This document shows, piece by piece, positions 31,744 to 43,425 of a stretch of 64,000 nt of DNA (within the stretch, counting starts at the first letter, position 1; each line of letters begins with the position of its first letter). Source of the DNA: Jatrophihabitans_A lederbergiae (GTDB taxonomy: Bacteria > Actinomycetota > Actinomycetes > Mycobacteriales > Jatrophihabitantaceae); NCBI RefSeq assembly GCF_031845305.1, contig NZ_JAVREH010000022.1, positions 9,088-73,087 of the forward strand, in the 5' to 3' direction. The position numbers were made by a program, and so were the translations under genes. A model generated the notes under the pieces. The model worked only from the letters and a program-made list of their open reading frames with translations, had not been told where the DNA came from and did not search any database.

Positions 31744-31757
31744 TGAACGAACGTTCA
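31744..31757. promoter_or_regulatory. ArsR/SmtB operator
   Basis: TGAACGAACGTTCA is a TGAA-N6-TTCA site, the spacing known for SmtB and CzrA operators. It lies upstream of the sensor's ATG and supports autoregulation of the sensor/CDF operon. Confidence 0.65.
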
Positions 31758-31811
31758 CATATCAAGGATGCCGTCGCCGCGCGTCCGGCGTCAAGCAATG
31801 CGGTCACATCC

Positions 31812-33248
31812 CTACCAACCGAGCTGAAGCGGGCGGCCCTCGGCGTAACCGGCGGCGCTCTGCACCCCGATGATGGCGCGGTCGGAGAATTCGGCGATGG
31901 TGCGCGCGCCCGAGTACGTGAACGACGAGCGGACGCCCGCGACGATCGCGTCGATCAGGTCCTCGACACCGGGTCGCTCCGGATCCAGGAACTTCCGGCC
32001 GCTGGAGATGCCCTCCTCGAACAGGGCCTTGCGGGCACGGTCGAAGGCGGACTCGGTGGACGTCCGGTGTGCGACCGCGCGGGCCGAGGCCATGCCGAAG
32101 CTGTCCTTGTACGGCCGCCCGTCCGAGGCGACCTGCAGGTCCCCCGGCGACTCGTACGTCCCCGCGAACCAGGACCCGATCATCACCGAGGACGCTCCCG
32201 CGGCCAGCGCGAGCGCGACATCGCGCGGGTGCCGGACGCCGCCGTCCGCCCACACGTGCTTGCCGAGCTCCTTGGCCGCCGCCGCGCATTCCAGGACGGC
32301 CGAGAACTGCGGCCGGCCGACGCCGGTCATCATGCGGGTGGTGCACATGGCACCGGGGCCGACCCCGACCTTGACGATGTCGGCACCGGCCTCGATCAGG
32401 TCCACGGTGCCCTCGGCGGAGACCACGTTGCCCGCGACGATCGGCACGCCCGGCGCCAGTCCGCGCACCGTCGCGAGGGCCTCGAGCATCCGGCGCTGGT
32501 GCCCGTGGGCGGTATCCATCACCAGCAGGTCCACGCCGGTGTCGAGCAACCGCTCGGCCTTGCCCCGGACGTCGCCGTTGACCCCGAGGGCCGCGCCGAC
32601 CCGCAGCCGGCCGAAGGAGTCCACCGCCGGGTCGTACAGCGTCGCGCGGAGTGCGGCCGTCCGGGTCAGCACCCCGACCAGAGCGCCGTCCTCGTCCACG
32701 ACCGGAGCCAGCCGGTGATGACCCTCCGCCAGCAGCTCGAAGGCCTCTCTGGCGCCGACCTTCGCGGGCAGGGTGACCAGGCGTGTCGACATGACCGCCG
32801 ACAGCTGCGCGAAGCGGTCCACTCCGGTGCAGTCCCGTTCGGTGACCACGCCGACCGGACGCCCGTTCTCGACCACGATCACCGCCCCGTGCGCCCGCTT
32901 GGGCAGCAGGGCCAGGGCGTCGGACACCGTGTCGGATGGGCCGAGCGTGAGCGCGGTGTCGTGTACCAGGTCGCGCTGCTTCACCCACGCGACGACCTCG
33001 GACACCACCTCGACCGGGATGTCCTGCGGAATGATGGTCAGGCCGCCACGGCGAGCCACCGTCTCGGCCATCCGCCGCCCGGCTACGGCCGTCATGTTCG
33101 CCACCACCAGCGGGATCATGGCACCGCTGCCGTCGGTGGTGGACAGGTCGACGTCGAAGCGCGAGGCCACGTCGGAGGAGCGCGGGACCATGAAAACGTC
33201 GTCGTAGGTCAGGTCATGGGACGGCACACCGTCATTGAGGAACTTCAC
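31812..33248 (-). CDS. guaB1: GuaB1-family IMP dehydrogenase-related protein (probable GMP reductase)
   Basis: A 478-residue TIM-barrel protein with a pair of CBS domains inserted near residues 95-205 (for example GAVIVVENGRPVGVVTERD). The catalytic loop reads GVGPGAMCTTRMMTGVG with the active-site Cys. This GuaB1 branch is separate from the essential GuaB2, and mycobacterial GuaB1 has been described as a GMP reductase controlled through its CBS domains. It would return GMP to IMP in purine recycling. It is divergent from a HAD-like gene, with 47 bases between them. Confidence 0.9.
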   Translation of the reverse strand: MKFLNDGVPSHDLTYDDVFMVPRSSDVASRFDVDLSTTDGSGAMIPLVVANMTAVAGRRMAETVARRGGLTIIPQDIPVEVVSEVVAWVKQRDLVHDTALTLGPSDTVSDALALLPKRAHGAVIVVENGRPVGVVTERDCTGVDRFAQLSAVMSTRLVTLPAKVGAREAFELLAEGHHRLAPVVDEDGALVGVLTRTAALRATLYDPAVDSFGRLRVGAALGVNGDVRGKAERLLDTGVDLLVMDTAHGHQRRMLEALATVRGLAPGVPIVAGNVVSAEGTVDLIEAGADIVKVGVGPGAMCTTRMMTGVGRPQFSAVLECAAAAKELGKHVWADGGVRHPRDVALALAAGASSVMIGSWFAGTYESPGDLQVASDGRPYKDSFGMASARAVAHRTSTESAFDRARKALFEEGISSGRKFLDPERPGVEDLIDAIVAGVRSSFTYSGARTIAEFSDRAIIGVQSAAGYAEGRPLQLGW

Positions 33249-33282
33249 GTTTGCAACAGTCTAGTCGCCGGGCGCGCGCCAC

Positions 33283-33288
33283 TACTCT
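33283..33288 (+). promoter_or_regulatory. -10 box before the HAD-like gene
   Basis: TACTCT ends seven bases before the GTG at 33296, consistent with a leaderless transcript and supporting that start over the earlier in-frame codons. Confidence 0.35.
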
Positions 33289-33295
33289 CGATCGG

Positions 33296-33766
33296 GTGAG
33301 CATTGCTGTCTTCGACATCGACGGAGTGGTGGCCGACGTCCGCCACCGGGTGCACCACGTCGCGCACCGGCCCAAGGACTGGGCTCAGTTCTTCGACGCG
33401 GCGGCGGCCGACACCGGCATTGCCGAGGGGATCGCGGCCGCGCACGCCGCGGCCGCGCACCACGACATCGTCTGGTTGACCGGACGGCCGAACTGGCTGC
33501 GGCCCGTGACCACCCGCTGGCTCGCCGACCAGGGGCTGCCAGCCGGACAGCTGGTCATGCGGGCCGACCGGGACTACCGTCCGGCGCCGGTGCTCAAGGT
33601 GGCGGAGCTGCGGCGGTTGCGCGATCGGGACATCGCGTGTTTCGTCGACGACGATCCGGCCGTCATCGCGGCGGCGGCCGCCGCGGGGTTTCCGGCGACA
33701 CTGGTGACCTGGGTCCCGCGGAGCGACGCACTCGCCGGCGCCCAGGATCGGGCCGGTCGGACCTGA
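33296..33766 (+). CDS. HAD-like hydrolase domain protein
   Basis: A 156-residue protein with the start of a HAD phosphatase fold: FDIDGVVADVRHR near residue 6 gives the DxDG nucleophile motif, WLTGRPN gives motif II and CFVDDDPAVIAAAAAAG gives motif IV. It resembles the phosphatase half of polynucleotide kinase/phosphatase proteins. The substrate is unknown. It stands alone, divergent from guaB1 and followed by a DUF5999 gene 129 bases away. Confidence 0.72.
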   Translation: MSIAVFDIDGVVADVRHRVHHVAHRPKDWAQFFDAAAADTGIAEGIAAAHAAAAHHDIVWLTGRPNWLRPVTTRWLADQGLPAGQLVMRADRDYRPAPVLKVAELRRLRDRDIACFVDDDPAVIAAAAAAGFPATLVTWVPRSDALAGAQDRAGRT

Positions 33767-33895
33767 CTGCACGCGCGGCAGGTCCCCGAATTCGGCGTAG
33801 AGTTGTTTACTCAACCAGACAGCGAAGTTTAGTAAGTGTTAAGGTCGTGTGACCGGGTGTTGACCCGACCGCGATATGAGCCCAGGAAGCCGGCA

Positions 33896-34180
33896 ATGAG
33901 TAGTCAGTCCGTCCCCGAATCGACCAGCAAGCCCGCCGTGACCACCTCGGTACACCCGATCACCCGCGCTCCGTGCGCACATCAACCGCTGTGTCCCAAC
34001 GCCGACGGTCCCGACCGGGACGCCGCGCACGTGGTGGCCTGCCATCCGGAGCAGGGCTGGAGCCTGCTCTGCAACGGCGTCGTCCTGTTCGACGACACCG
34101 GCGAGATCCTGCCTGACGGGCGCTGCGTGCATGCCCGCCGTGCGGACCTGACCGCAGCTGCCCTGCACCGGGTGGCCTGA
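33896..34180 (+). CDS. DUF5999 family small protein
   Basis: A 94-residue actinobacterial protein matching DUF5999. A conserved core begins with PCAHQPLCPNADGPDR and continues with HPEQGWSLLCNGVVLFDDTG and LPDGRCV. The Cys/His pattern could hold a zinc ion. The function is not known. AGGAAG precedes the ATG. The 129-base upstream gap contains an unusually AT-rich piece (33799-33842) that probably holds its promoter. Confidence 0.8.
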   Translation: MSSQSVPESTSKPAVTTSVHPITRAPCAHQPLCPNADGPDRDAAHVVACHPEQGWSLLCNGVVLFDDTGEILPDGRCVHARRADLTAAALHRVA

Positions 34181-34216
34181 GTACGCTTTTCGACTGCGGG
34201 TGGCCGCCAGCCACAG

Positions 34217-37087
<2,871 letters not shown>

Positions 37088-37159
37088 GAGCAGCTCCAGG
37101 GCGACGTGGGGCCGAAGTCGTACGCCAGTGCTGGCCGCACAACTTCCCCCTCTGTCGGA

Positions 37160-37270
37160 CGGATGCCCTTCAGAGCTACCTACCCGCACGGTCCTGCGGC
37201 CTGAGAGGTTGACGGGGAGGTTGCCCCTTCGGCGCCGCCGTCGCGATGCGCGGCGAACTCTCCCGTACGG
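37160..37270 (-). ncRNA. Glycine riboswitch, single aptamer, upstream of gcvP
   Basis: On the minus strand the leader contains the conserved blocks in order: GGGAGAG (37264-37258), GCCGAAGGGGCAA, CCTCTCAGGC, GGACCGTGCGGG and CTCTGAAGGG (ending near 37166). These match the glycine aptamer core. Only one aptamer is visible, followed by about 75 bases to the gcvP start. Glycine binding presumably raises gcvP expression. Confidence 0.85.
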
Positions 37271-37315
37271 GTGTAGCGGTGTCCCCGAGATTACCAGCCC
37301 AGGGGGCCGTTCGCC

Positions 37316-37870
<555 letters not shown>

Positions 37871-38106
37871 GTCGATCTCCTACCTGCCGCGCACGTCGCC
37901 GCGAGTCCCCGAACGCGCCCGACCGTCGATCGAAGCGCCGCCCCCGCCGCGAATTGCACGGTGGGTATTCCACGAAGGTAGGCCGACCGGTAGGGGCGGT
38001 CAATCCGCCTCGCCGACTCCGGCCGAAAAAGTAACCGTCAAGTTGAACTACAGAGTTGGCCGCGGTGGCCGATGAGACGATCAGGCGGTGTGCGCCGCTG
38101 TCGGAT

Positions 38107-38610
38107 TCAGCTGGTGCCCGCCTGCGGCTCGTCCCCTTCGGAGCCGGCGAAGTCGTCGGCCGAGATGGTGTCCAGGAACTCGCGGAACCGCTCGACCTCG
38201 TCCTCGTCCTCTTCCGGAATAGAGATCCCGGCAGCGGCCAGGACCGTCTCGTCACCGACGATCGGCGTTTCGGTCCGCAGGGCAAGGGCGATCGCGTCGG
38301 AGGGCCGCGCGCTGACCGTGGTGCCGTCACCGAACTGCAACTCGGCGTAGAAGACGTCGTCGCGCAGCTCGGTGATCGATACCTGCTTGAGCTCGCCGCC
38401 GAGGGCGCCGATGACGTCGCGCAGCAGGTCATGGGTCATGGGACGAGGCGTCTGCACGCCCTGCTGCTCGAACGCGATGGCCGAGGCCTCGACCGCACCG
38501 ATCCAGATGGGCAGGTAGCGGGCGCCGTCGGATTCCTTGAGTAGGACCACCGGCTGGTTCGCCGGCAGTTCGACCCGGACGCCGACGACCTGCAGCGGAT
38601 GCAGAGTCAT
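38107..38610 (-). CDS. Bifunctional nuclease (BFN/DUF151) family protein
   Basis: A 167-residue protein of the BFN family: ELPANQPVVLLKESDGARYLPIWIG near the start, then ARPSDAIALALRTETPIV, both standard blocks. The C-terminus is acidic (PEEDEDEVERFREFLD). Plant members were described as nucleases. The bacterial role, Rv1829-like here, is not settled. I start at ATG 38610, where the conserved sequence begins. A 12-base palindrome lies 44 bases upstream. Confidence 0.88.
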   Translation of the reverse strand: MTLHPLQVVGVRVELPANQPVVLLKESDGARYLPIWIGAVEASAIAFEQQGVQTPRPMTHDLLRDVIGALGGELKQVSITELRDDVFYAELQFGDGTTVSARPSDAIALALRTETPIVGDETVLAAAGISIPEEDEDEVERFREFLDTISADDFAGSEGDEPQAGTS

Positions 38611-38653
38611 CTCCAGCCCTTCCCCTGCTCTCGTGTGCGGACTGCTGTTGCGT

Positions 38654-38665
38654 GCATGATCATGC
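38654..38665. promoter_or_regulatory. 12-bp perfect palindrome upstream of the BFN gene
   Basis: GCATGATCATGC is its own reverse complement and lies 44 bases before the BFN start codon. It could be an operator for one of the nearby MerR proteins, but no partner site was seen. Confidence 0.3.
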
Positions 38666-38673
38666 CTGGACGA

Positions 38674-38712
38674 GGTACGCAAGGCCGGTGCGCACACACG
38701 GCCTTGCGTACC
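38674..38712. terminator. Hairpin terminator after the FtsR-like gene
   Basis: GGTACGCAAGGCCG and CGGCCTTGCGTACC are perfect 14-base complements around an 11-base loop. The hairpin lies just downstream of the FHA/FtsR-like operon and upstream of the BFN gene. No T-run follows. Confidence 0.65.
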
Positions 38713-38746
38713 AGAAGTGCTAGTACCGAGACTAGCCGCTGAACGC

Positions 38747-39472
38747 TCAGCCGACGATGTCGCGCAACCCGATCTGCACCAGCGCGGCGTGCAGCCGCAC
38801 CGACAGCGCGGCCAGTTCCCGCACGGTCTCTTCGGCTCGGGCCCGACCGTCGCCGCTGCGCTGCTTGGCCATCGGCCCCGCGACCTGGCCGAACAGGCTG
38901 ACCTCGCGGTCCGCGGCGGACTTGAACCCGCGCAGATGGCGGCCCTCGATGCCGTAGCGGGCCATCTCGGCCACCACCCTGGCGATGGCCAGGGCGTCGT
39001 CGTCGTAGAAGCCGCCGGACCGTGCCGAGATCAGGCCGTACTGCTCGACCTCGTTGAGCTGGTCCGAGCGCAGCCCGGCGGTGTTCAGCAGCTCCTCGCG
39101 GCTCAGCCGCATGGCCGCCGAGGACGACCGGAAGTGCTCGGGCGTGGGGGCGTTGTCGGTGATGACGGGGTGAGCCGGCCGCGGTACCGACGCCACCGGG
39201 GACAGCCCCCGGTCGATGGCCTCGAGCTGGTCCTTGATGACCCGCAGCGGAAGGTAGTGGTCACGCTGCTGGCTGAGCACGTACTTCAACCGGGCGACGT
39301 CCCCGCCGGAGAACTTGCGGTAGCCCGACGGGGTCCGGTTCGGCTGCACCAGGCCCTGATCCTCGAGGAACCGGATCTTGGAAATGGTGATGTCGGGAAA
39401 GTCGGCCCGCAGTTGGGCGAGCACCTCCCCGATCGACAGCGTTCCCCGGGACGACAGGCTGGCCGCGCTCAC
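38747..39472 (-). CDS. ftsR: FtsR-like MerR-family regulator
   Basis: A 241-residue MerR-type protein matching Rv1828/FtsR: LSIGEVLAQLRADFPDITIS, IRFLEDQGLVQPNRTPSGYR for the winged helix, then LKYVLSQQRDHYLPLRVIKD. In Corynebacterium glutamicum FtsR activates ftsZ. The C-terminal half (about 120-240) is helical. GTG overlaps the stop of the FHA gene in a GTGA junction, so they are translated together. The longer frame to 39946 is a shadow of the FHA gene. Confidence 0.88.
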   Translation of the reverse strand: MSAASLSSRGTLSIGEVLAQLRADFPDITISKIRFLEDQGLVQPNRTPSGYRKFSGGDVARLKYVLSQQRDHYLPLRVIKDQLEAIDRGLSPVASVPRPAHPVITDNAPTPEHFRSSSAAMRLSREELLNTAGLRSDQLNEVEQYGLISARSGGFYDDDALAIARVVAEMARYGIEGRHLRGFKSAADREVSLFGQVAGPMAKQRSGDGRARAEETVRELAALSVRLHAALVQIGLRDIVG

Positions 39473-40002
39473 GAGGCGGCCTCGTGCCTGGGCAGCGCCG
39501 TCAGGTACACCAGCCGGAACTTGCCGATCTGCACCTCGTCGCCACCGGCGAGGGCGGCGGAGTCGATCCGCTCGCGGTTGACGTACGTGCCGTTGAGGCT
39601 GCCGACGTCGTACACGGCGAAGCCCGCACCGTCCCGGCGGAACTCGACATGACGGCGGGACACCGTGACGTCGTCGAGGAAGATGTCGCTGTCGGGATGG
39701 CGTCCCGCGGTCGTGACGTCCTGGTCGAGCAGGAACCGGCTGCCGGCATTCGGCCCGCGCTTGACGACCAGCAGTGCCGAGCCGGGCGCCAGCGCGTCGA
39801 TGGCCCGCTGGTGTGCCTCTGGTGAGAAGTCGCCCTCGGTCTCGGTGCTCACCGGGACGAATCCCGCGGAGATGATCGACGTCACGTCGGGGCCGGTGGG
39901 CCGAGCGCCCGAAGGCTGGTTGCCGGTCGCCAGCGGGGCCCCGCACTGCGCGCAGTATCGGTTCTCAGCTGAGTTCTCGGTGCCACACGCAGTGCAGAAC
40001 AC
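39469..40002 (-). CDS. Zinc-ribbon and FHA domain protein (GarA/OdhI-like)
   Basis: A 177-residue protein. A C-terminal FHA domain (about 75-165) has GRHPDSDIFLDDVTVSRRH and GSLNGTYVNRERI, almost identical to mycobacterial GarA. The N-terminus is a zinc ribbon with CTAC and CAQC pairs (residues 3-21). GarA and OdhI bind and inhibit 2-oxoglutarate dehydrogenase and are switched by phosphorylation of an ETTS motif. Here the corresponding spot reads PDVTSII. It sits between gcvH and ftsR as in mycobacteria, linking nitrogen and carbon metabolism. Confidence 0.88.
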   Translation of the reverse strand: MFCTACGTENSAENRYCAQCGAPLATGNQPSGARPTGPDVTSIISAGFVPVSTETEGDFSPEAHQRAIDALAPGSALLVVKRGPNAGSRFLLDQDVTTAGRHPDSDIFLDDVTVSRRHVEFRRDGAGFAVYDVGSLNGTYVNRERIDSAALAGGDEVQIGKFRLVYLTALPRHEAAS

Positions 40003-40145
40003 GCCGTGAACGCCCTTTCTTCAATGTGCCGATGGATGCCGGACGTCGAGCGGCGGCCGGTGCTGATCGGCCGACGCTGGTCGAGGAATGCCAGTGCCGC
40101 GAGCCTAGTTCGATCAGCTGTGAAGGGTCAACGCGAGGTGTAGGT

Positions 40146-40532
40146 TCACTCCGCCGTGGCCGTGCGGTATGCCTCGGCGTCCAGCAGCGAATCCAGCACG
40201 GACAGGTCCTCGACCTCGATCTCGGCGATCCAGCCACTGCCGTACGGGTCGGAGTTGACCAGCTCCGGGGTGTCGTCCAGCGCCTCGTTGCGCGCCACCA
40301 CCGAGCCCGCGAGCGGGGCGTAGAGGTCCGAGACGCTCTTGGTGGATTCCACCTCGCCCAGGGTGTCGCCGCTGGCCACCTCGGTGTCCAGGCCGTGCAC
40401 CGACACGAAGACGATGTCGCCGAGGGAGTTCTGCGCGTAGTCGGTGATTCCGATCCGCACGGTGTTTCCCCCGGTGATCTTGGCCCATTCGTGCTCGGTC
40501 GTGTAGCGGAGGTCGGCTGGAATCTCGGCCAT
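40146..40532 (-). CDS. gcvH: Glycine cleavage system H protein
   Basis: A 128-residue lipoyl carrier that moves the aminomethyl group between the P, T and L proteins. The lipoylated lysine is in GEVESTKSVSDLYAP. The start is MAEIPADLRYTTEHEWA, a typical H-protein N-terminus. It is separated from gcvP by about 3 kb of regulator genes on the same strand. No riboswitch was seen in its 90-base upstream gap. Confidence 0.96.
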   Translation of the reverse strand: MAEIPADLRYTTEHEWAKITGGNTVRIGITDYAQNSLGDIVFVSVHGLDTEVASGDTLGEVESTKSVSDLYAPLAGSVVARNEALDDTPELVNSDPYGSGWIAEIEVEDLSVLDSLLDAEAYRTATAE

Positions 40533-40621
40533 TCAGGTCACCTCTTGAATCGATGAAGTCGGTCGGGACGAGCACGGGCTTGTGCGCGTATACCCGCGGG
40601 CGCGACCTTACCGGGTGGTGA

Positions 40622-41485
40622 TCACCGATCGGGCGAGGCGTACTTCGGTTGCGTCACCGTACGAGTCGCGCTCACGCTCACGACGTCGCGCTCGGTGATG
40701 CTGACCTCGCCGCCGGCGGCGTGCACCGTGTTAACCACACCGCCCTGGATGTTCAGCGCGGTGTCCAGCGTCTTCGGATCACCGATCGCCAGCACCTGGT
40801 ACGGGGCCTGCAGCTGCGTCCTGTCCAGCGCCACGCCAGTCGGAGAATCGGTGAACGAGCTGGAGACGCCGACCCGTACCGGTCCGAACTGGATCACCTC
40901 GGCTCCGGCGCCGCGCAGTTCCTCGACCACGTCGAGCAGGTCCTCGGCCCGCAGCTGGTGCGCCGGATCGGTGATCACCACCTCGACGCCCGGGCCGTGG
41001 GCGGGCGCGGTCCCGGTCAGCACGGCCAGCGCGTCGGCCTGGCGCTGGGCCTCCTGGCGCGCGGCGGCGTTGTTGCTGCCGCTGTCGGACAGCCGCTGCC
41101 TCGCCGCCTGCAGATCACTGATCTGCCCCTGCAGCCGGTCCACCAGGCTGTTCTGGTCGTCCAGGATGCGCACCAGGTCATCCTCCCGGGCACCGGCGAG
41201 CGCGTCGGTCTGGGAGTTGGACCGGACCTGCACGGCGAGGGCGAAGCCCAGTATCGCCAGCAGCGCCCCGATCAGGACCGTCGCCTTGCTCGAGGCACCC
41301 TTGCGACGAGGCTGACGCGGCCCGGGCAGGGCGGCCGCTTCCACGGGCGCTGGCTCGTCAGGGGCTGCGTCCTCGTCAGGGGCCGTGTCGATTTCCGGTT
41401 CTGGAGCGGCTGTGGTGTCCGCTTCTGGAGCGGCGGCTTCGGTGAGCTTCGGCAGTTCGGGAGCCGGGTCCCTGGGAACCTGCAT
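40622..41485 (-). CDS. DUF881 family membrane-anchored protein
   Basis: A 287-residue protein with an acidic, Pro/Ala-rich cytoplasmic head (1-63), one membrane helix (about 68-90), a coiled-coil stretch (about 95-155) and an extracytoplasmic DUF881 domain (GPGVEVVITDPAHQ, IQFGPVRVGVSSSFTD). Two DUF881 proteins flank a small basic protein here, as in Rv1823-Rv1825. CwsA-like or division-site roles have been suggested for relatives, but function is not established. ATG 41485 follows the previous stop by one base. Confidence 0.85.
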   Translation of the reverse strand: MQVPRDPAPELPKLTEAAAPEADTTAAPEPEIDTAPDEDAAPDEPAPVEAAALPGPRQPRRKGASSKATVLIGALLAILGFALAVQVRSNSQTDALAGAREDDLVRILDDQNSLVDRLQGQISDLQAARQRLSDSGSNNAAARQEAQRQADALAVLTGTAPAHGPGVEVVITDPAHQLRAEDLLDVVEELRGAGAEVIQFGPVRVGVSSSFTDSPTGVALDRTQLQAPYQVLAIGDPKTLDTALNIQGGVVNTVHAAGGEVSITERDVVSVSATRTVTQPKYASPDR

Positions 41486-41486
41486 G

Positions 41487-41819
41487 TCAGGCCCGGAACA
41501 CGTGCCGGCGGATGGCGGCGGCATTGCCGAAGATCCGGATGCCGAGGACGACGACCACGGCCGTGGAGAGCTGTCCGCCGACGCCGAGCTTGTCCCCCAT
41601 GAACACGATCAGGGCCGCGACCAGGACGTTGGAGATGAACGACACGACGAACACCTTGGCGTCGAAGATCCCGTCGAGACGAGCCCGGATGCCACCGAAC
41701 ACGGCATCGAGGGCCGCCACCACCGCGATCGGCAGGTAGGGCTCCATCCAGAGCGGGACCGTCGGTCTGAACACGATCCCCAGGATCACTCCGATGACCA
41801 GGGCGATCGCGGCAATCAT
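41487..41819 (-). CDS. sbp: Small basic family protein (Sbp, DUF1290)
   Basis: A 110-residue membrane protein with about three hydrophobic segments. Typical blocks are the N-terminal helix IALVIGVILGIVFRP, YLPIAVVAALDAVFGGIRA and the C-terminal GIRIFGNAAAIRRHVFRA. The gene always travels with DUF881 genes in Gram-positive bacteria and is suspected to act in envelope or division. It is coupled to both neighbours by short overlap or spacing. Confidence 0.88.
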   Translation of the reverse strand: MIAAIALVIGVILGIVFRPTVPLWMEPYLPIAVVAALDAVFGGIRARLDGIFDAKVFVVSFISNVLVAALIVFMGDKLGVGGQLSTAVVVVLGIRIFGNAAAIRRHVFRA

Positions 41820-42757
41820 CGGGGAGACTCCGTACTCGTCGGGGAGGGGCTATGGCTGGGCCGGGAGGTGGAGCTGCTGGGCTGGGAGCCGGCGGCTCCG
41901 CGCTCCGCGTAGTGGGGTTGAGTCACGGTAACCGACGGCAGCTGGAGCTTGTCCCTGCCACTGAAGCGAAAGCTGATGCCGTCCACCGCCGCCATGGTCG
42001 TGAGCTGCCGGGCGATCGCCGAGTCGGCGAACGCCACCTGCAGGCCGTTGCGGTTCCCGATCGCCTGGACGGAGTACGGCGGGCTGATCGGCTGGAAGTC
42101 CACCAGCACCGACTCGCCGGCGAACCTGATGAACGAGGTCGAACTCAGCCGCAGGCCGTTGACCGCCACCGCCTCCGCACCCGCCGCCCACAGCTGATTC
42201 ACCACCGCGCGGATGTCCTTGTCGTGGATCACCGCCACCTGGGTCTGCGGCGTCGTACCCGGCCTGCCGTTGGCCGCGGCGGTCGGCGCCGGCGGCTCGC
42301 CGAGCTGAACCTCCATTCCGGGCCCGCTGACCGCGACCGAACCGGAATTCACTTCCAGCTGCCGCACGCCCGGGTCCCCGGTCGCCAGCTGCGCATCGCG
42401 TAGTGCCGCGACCTGGGCGGCGAGCTTCTTGGCCTCGGCGTCCATGCTGGCACCGCTGTCTTGCAGCCGCTGGATCCGCTTGATCAGCTCCTGCCGGGCG
42501 GCCTCCCGTGACGGGGCCGATTGGTGGCTCTGCTGATAGGCGACGACGAGCAGCAGCCCGACGGCGACACATGCCAGCCACACCACCGGGCCGTCCCACC
42601 AGCGCCGCTCGGTGCCTGCCTCGCGATGTGCGGCCGCCGCCCGGTACCCCGGATCCAGGGTGTCGTTGAGCAATTCGTCCAGCATCAGGCTGGACAGGTT
42701 CGACGGCCGGCGCGGCGCCGGGTCCCGCTCGGCGAGCGGCGGCTGGCCCGACGTCAT
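41816..42757 (-). CDS. DUF881 family membrane-anchored protein
   Basis: A 313-residue second DUF881 protein. A charged head precedes a single membrane helix (about 55-73), then a coiled-coil region (about 80-120) and the DUF881 domain (GPGMEVQLGEPP, LWAAGAEAVAVNGLRLSSTSFIRFAG). A Ser/Pro-rich tail closes it. It overlaps sbp by four bases and the phosphatidyltransferase gene by four bases, so all four genes form one operon. Confidence 0.86.
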   Translation of the reverse strand: MTSGQPPLAERDPAPRRPSNLSSLMLDELLNDTLDPGYRAAAAHREAGTERRWWDGPVVWLACVAVGLLLVVAYQQSHQSAPSREAARQELIKRIQRLQDSGASMDAEAKKLAAQVAALRDAQLATGDPGVRQLEVNSGSVAVSGPGMEVQLGEPPAPTAAANGRPGTTPQTQVAVIHDKDIRAVVNQLWAAGAEAVAVNGLRLSSTSFIRFAGESVLVDFQPISPPYSVQAIGNRNGLQVAFADSAIARQLTTMAAVDGISFRFSGRDKLQLPSVTVTQPHYAERGAAGSQPSSSTSRPSHSPSPTSTESPR

Positions 42758-43362
42758 CTGGACCCCGCCGGTACGGCGATGATCCGCCGGAACTGGATCA
42801 GATACAGGCCGCCGGCCCAGAGATAGAGCCCCGTGCCCCAGAGCGTGAACGCCCAGGCGATCGGCTTCGCGATGGCGCTCAACGTGCCGGCATGCGAGCC
42901 GAGCAGCAGCAGCGGAAAGGCATACAGCAGGTTGAAGGTGGCCGCCTTGCCCAGATAGTGGACTGGCAGTCCGGTCATTCCGCGCTTGCGCAGGGCGGGC
43001 AGCGTGGTCGCCAGCACCAGGTCACGCCCGATCAGCACGGCCACCAGCCACCACGGGATGACGTGTCGCAGCACCAGGCCGAAGAGGGTGGCCAGGATGT
43101 AGAGCCGGTCCACCGCTGGGTCGAGCAGTGCCCCCAGCCGCGACATCTGGTTCAACTTGCGGGCGAGGACGCCATCGGCCCAGTCGGTGAAGCCGCTGAC
43201 CATGAGCACGACGAGCGCCCAGCCGTCGGCGTGCGGGCCGAGCAGCAGCCACAGGAACAGCGGCACCCCGAACAGCCGGGCAATGCTGAGCAGATTCGGC
43301 AGGGTCCAGATCGCGTCGCTGGGCTCTGCCACCGGCGCGACCGCCGAAGGCTGCGGACTCAC
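42754..43362 (-). CDS. CDP-alcohol phosphatidyltransferase (PgsA-like)
   Basis: A 202-residue membrane enzyme that transfers a phosphatidyl group from CDP-diacylglycerol to an alcohol such as glycerol 3-phosphate. The CDP-OH motif D-x2-DG-x2-AR-x8-G-x3-D-x3-D is seen as DWADGVLARKLNQMSRLG followed by ALLDPAVDRL. Four to six hydrophobic segments follow. GTG 43362 has a GGAGGAGGA purine tract upstream and is preferred to the ATG at 43419. It is the first gene of the DUF881 operon and corresponds to the Rv1822 position (PgsA2). The acceptor alcohol is not certain. Confidence 0.85.
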   Translation of the reverse strand: MSPQPSAVAPVAEPSDAIWTLPNLLSIARLFGVPLFLWLLLGPHADGWALVVLMVSGFTDWADGVLARKLNQMSRLGALLDPAVDRLYILATLFGLVLRHVIPWWLVAVLIGRDLVLATTLPALRKRGMTGLPVHYLGKAATFNLLYAFPLLLLGSHAGTLSAIAKPIAWAFTLWGTGLYLWAGGLYLIQFRRIIAVPAGSR

Positions 43363-43425
43363 GTGCTCGTCCTCCTCCTCAAGCTTGCGCCCAGAAGACG
43401 ACCCCGTCCAAGCTTGCATATTCGG

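Noticed and set aside
38747..39946. A 399-residue frame suggesting an extended MerR protein
   Set aside because: The upstream 157 codons lie over the FHA gene in another frame. The GTGA junction at 39472 gives the true start.
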